Made by a program: the position numbers and the translations under genes
In this document: in pieces, positions 32,128-33,987 of the stretch
Layout of the letters: each line of letters starts with the position of its first letter
How positions within the stretch are numbered: the stretch's first letter is position 1
Notes under the pieces: generated by a model
Databases searched by the model: none
What the model was told of the DNA's origin: nothing
What the model saw: the letters and a program-made list of their open reading frames with translations, nothing else
DNA from: an uncultured bacterium
GTDB taxonomy: Bacteria > Pseudomonadota > Alphaproteobacteria > SP197
Assembly: GCA_938014945.1 (NCBI GenBank)
Contig: CALLQH010000334.1
Location: forward strand, 1-33,987
Direction: 5' to 3'
Length of the DNA stretch: 33,987 nucleotides

Positions 32128-33516
32128 ATGCCCGCATCGCCCGATCCGCGCCGCGACGACGTGCTCGTGCTGTCCGACCCGCTGCTCTGGCACGACCCGC
32201 GCCTGCAGCGCATGATGATCGACGGCCTGGCGCGCGACGGCTTCGCCGACGACGCCATCGCCGCCCTGCGCACTGTGGGCGAGGCCGGCGGCTTTTCCGA
32301 CCTCGCCAGTTTCATCGCCAGGGCGCGCGCCCATGCCGCGAGCCTTGAGCCAGACCTGTGCAGCCGCATCGAGGCGGCGCTCGACCATCTGGAGGCCGAG
32401 GTCGTCTTCAACACGACCTGCTACCGCCGCGACACGCCCGAGCGCACCCGCGTCATCCAGTGGCCCAACAGCGAACGGCTCAAAGCCCAGGACCCGGCGC
32501 ACTACTTCGACATCTTCGAGGACTTCCCGACCCGCGAGACGCCGCGTTTCATCCACCGCGATACGCCCATCGGCAGTGCGGGTTCGTGTTTTGCCCTGCG
32601 CATCGCCCACCAGCTTCAGCTGTGGGGCTACAACTACGTCATCGAGGAAGACGACCTGCCGCCGGACGTGCCGCTGGACCGCATCCAGGAAACCAATTTC
32701 CGCATGGCCCCGGCACGCATGGGCACCCTCTTCAACGTCGTCAGCATGCGCCAGATGGTCGAGCGCGCCTTCGGCGAGTGGACGCCCGAGCTGCTGCTCG
32801 CCCACAGCGGCACGCGTTATCTCGATCCCTTCCGCGCCGTGAAGCCGCTCTATGACGACACCGACGGCTTCCTTGCCGACTACGACCGCCACACCGCCGC
32901 CCTGAATCGGGCGCTCAGCGCCTGCGAGGTCTTTGTTCTGACCCTGGGCCCGACCGAGGCCTGGAAGTTCGCCCACAGCGGCGACTTCACGAGCATCGCG
33001 CCGTGGAAGGTGGAGCCGGGCCTGGTGCGCCACCACAACCTGACGGTCGACGAACACGTCGAGGAGCTGGAGCGCCTGCTCGCCTGCTATAAGCGCCACA
33101 AGCCCGACATCAAGCTCATCATCACGGTCTCGCCCGTACCGCTCGACAAGACCTATTCGCAGCGCCATCACGTCGTCGAGGCCAACGCCCTGTCGAAGGC
33201 CAAGCTGCGCCTGGCCGCCGAGGAGTTCGTCAGCCGCCATCCGGGCGAAGCCTTCTACTTCCCGTCCTACGAGATCGTCGTCCACGGCACGCGCAATGCC
33301 TGGGAGGCCGACCGGCGCCATGTCTCGGCCGAGGCCATCGAGCGGGTGATGACCATGTTCCGCCACATGTTCCTGGCCGACCAGACGGCACTCGCCATGC
33401 ACCACCACAGCGCGCCGCCGCCGCCGCCCGGCCAGCCGGTGCGCGCCGCCCTGCGCCGGGCCGCCGGGCCGCTGCGCCCCCATATCGGGCGTGTCATGCG
33501 CAAGCTGGGCCTCTAG
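32128..33516 (+). CDS. GSCFA domain protein
   Basis: A 462-residue protein containing the GSCFA domain, named after its motif, here Gly152-Ser-Cys-Phe-Ala156 (IGSAGSCFALRIAH). Later blocks LTLGPTEAWKF and LIITVSPVPL resemble SGNH-like esterase folds, to which GSCFA proteins appear related. The domain is common in surface-polysaccharide loci, where an acyl-ester transfer or hydrolysis role is likely but unproven. ATG 32128 has a strong AGGAGG (32117-32122) 5 nt upstream; ATG 32086, overlapping the previous stop, would add 14 residues with no clear site. A Pro-rich patch (APPPPPGQP) precedes the basic C-terminus. Confidence 0.85.
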   Translation: MPASPDPRRDDVLVLSDPLLWHDPRLQRMMIDGLARDGFADDAIAALRTVGEAGGFSDLASFIARARAHAASLEPDLCSRIEAALDHLEAEVVFNTTCYRRDTPERTRVIQWPNSERLKAQDPAHYFDIFEDFPTRETPRFIHRDTPIGSAGSCFALRIAHQLQLWGYNYVIEEDDLPPDVPLDRIQETNFRMAPARMGTLFNVVSMRQMVERAFGEWTPELLLAHSGTRYLDPFRAVKPLYDDTDGFLADYDRHTAALNRALSACEVFVLTLGPTEAWKFAHSGDFTSIAPWKVEPGLVRHHNLTVDEHVEELERLLACYKRHKPDIKLIITVSPVPLDKTYSQRHHVVEANALSKAKLRLAAEEFVSRHPGEAFYFPSYEIVVHGTRNAWEADRRHVSAEAIERVMTMFRHMFLADQTALAMHHHSAPPPPPGQPVRAALRRAAGPLRPHIGRVMRKLGL

Positions 33517-33525
33517 GGAGCCATC

Positions 33526-33987
33526 GTGACCCCTGCCGTCCGCCGCACGCTGGCGCAGCTTCGCAGCGCCGCAGGACAGGGCCTCGACGCCCTGCGCGCC
33601 GCACGTCCGGCCGCACGCCGGGCGCGGCGCGAGAACGCCGCGCTGCGCGCCGCGGGGGCCGAACTGCTGAACCGCCTGTCGCGCGACACCGGCCGCACCA
33701 GCCGTTATCGGCGCGTGCTGGTCGATGCGATGTGGGACAATCCCAACTACTGGACGCGCTACGCCCTGCTGCGCAACGCGCTGGGCCTGGCCGGCGCGGC
33801 CGAGGAAGGGTTGCTCGGCACCTGGAACCGTGACCGCGTCACCGCCACGCTCGCGGGCCTGGGCATCGCCACCCTGCAGGACTTCCGCATCACGCCCGCC
33901 GCCCAACGGCCGCACATGGCACGCGCCCGCGCCATGGCCGAGAGCATCGTTAGCGCCGAAGACGCCATGGCGCTCGCCTGGCCCGAA
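33526..33987 (+). CDS. Uncharacterised protein, 3' end beyond the window
   Basis: GTG 33526, with GGGAG 6 nt upstream and 9 bp after the GSCFA stop, opens a frame of 154 codons without a stop up to the window edge. The first 45 residues are rich in Arg and Ala and probably helical. A more conserved-looking part follows: MWDNPNYWTRYALLRNALGL, then LGTWNRDRVTATLAGLGI. I do not recognise the family; the second part looks like the start of a globular sugar-related enzyme, but that is only an impression. Position and spacing make it the next member of the operon. Confidence 0.65.
   Translation, partial: MTPAVRRTLAQLRSAAGQGLDALRAARPAARRARRENAALRAAGAELLNRLSRDTGRTSRYRRVLVDAMWDNPNYWTRYALLRNALGLAGAAEEGLLGTWNRDRVTATLAGLGIATLQDFRITPAAQRPHMARARAMAESIVSAEDAMALAWPE

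Noticed and set aside
1..33987. CRISPR array, tRNA/rRNA, integrase or insertion-sequence ends
   Set aside because: I saw no regular spaced repeats, tRNA-like cloverleaf, transposase or recombinase motif; this was a visual reading, not a covariance-model search.

Overview
The window is GC-rich chromosomal DNA with dense, mostly co-directional genes. Gene content (pst/pho order, a soxBDAG-type oxidase, a rhizobial-style cyclase/TPR protein) and codon use point to an alphaproteobacterium, possibly from Rhodospirillales or a related group. That placement is inference. No rRNA, tRNA, insertion sequence, phage gene or CRISPR array is visible.

Layout. (1) 1-1921: end of the phosphate-starvation operon, pstB (3' part)-phoU-phoB. 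(2) 1922-6106: housekeeping genes: a YeaE-like aldo/keto reductase, a HIT protein, an EamA exporter, and leftward genes for an atypical SDR protein and a secreted TPR protein. (3) 6389-11646: a four-subunit sarcosine-oxidase-type operon in the order beta, delta, alpha, gamma, closed by a clear intrinsic terminator. Its delta subunit lacks two of the usual zinc ligands, so the true substrate may be another N-methylated amino acid. (4) 11753-15788: a 54-codon ORF, then leftward genes for a class III nucleotide cyclase with TolB-like and TPR regions, a Rieske oxygenase with a bridging-site Glu (as in carnitine and betaine oxygenases), and a DODA-type dioxygenase. (5) 15789-16091: a divergent control region with two GTTCA/TGAAC dyads, one overlapping a candidate promoter. 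(6) 16092-33987 (runs off the end): one long rightward operon of at least 16 genes, most joined by ATGA or GTGA overlaps.

The last block is the most interesting part. It encodes a pseudaminic-acid-type nonulosonate pathway: PseB dehydratase, PseC transaminase, a PseG-PseH fusion and PseI synthase. It also encodes a PseA-like sugar amidotransferase with its own HisH and HisF paralogs. The HisF copy has lost catalytic Asp11 but keeps Asp130, so it is probably an ammonia-delivery partner for amidination and not a histidine enzyme. No ordinary PseF is visible. Instead there are two paralogous SpsF-type nucleotidyltransferases, one fused to a class III (GSA-aminomutase-like) aminotransferase. A second DegT aminotransferase, two Gfo/Idh/MocA oxidoreductases, a GT-B-like protein, a GNAT acetyltransferase, a PhyH-like Fe(II)/2-oxoglutarate oxygenase and a GSCFA protein follow. 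I infer a locus for an amidinated, further-decorated nonulosonic acid or a second linked aminosugar, destined for flagellin or a surface glycan. The final product cannot be read from sequence alone.
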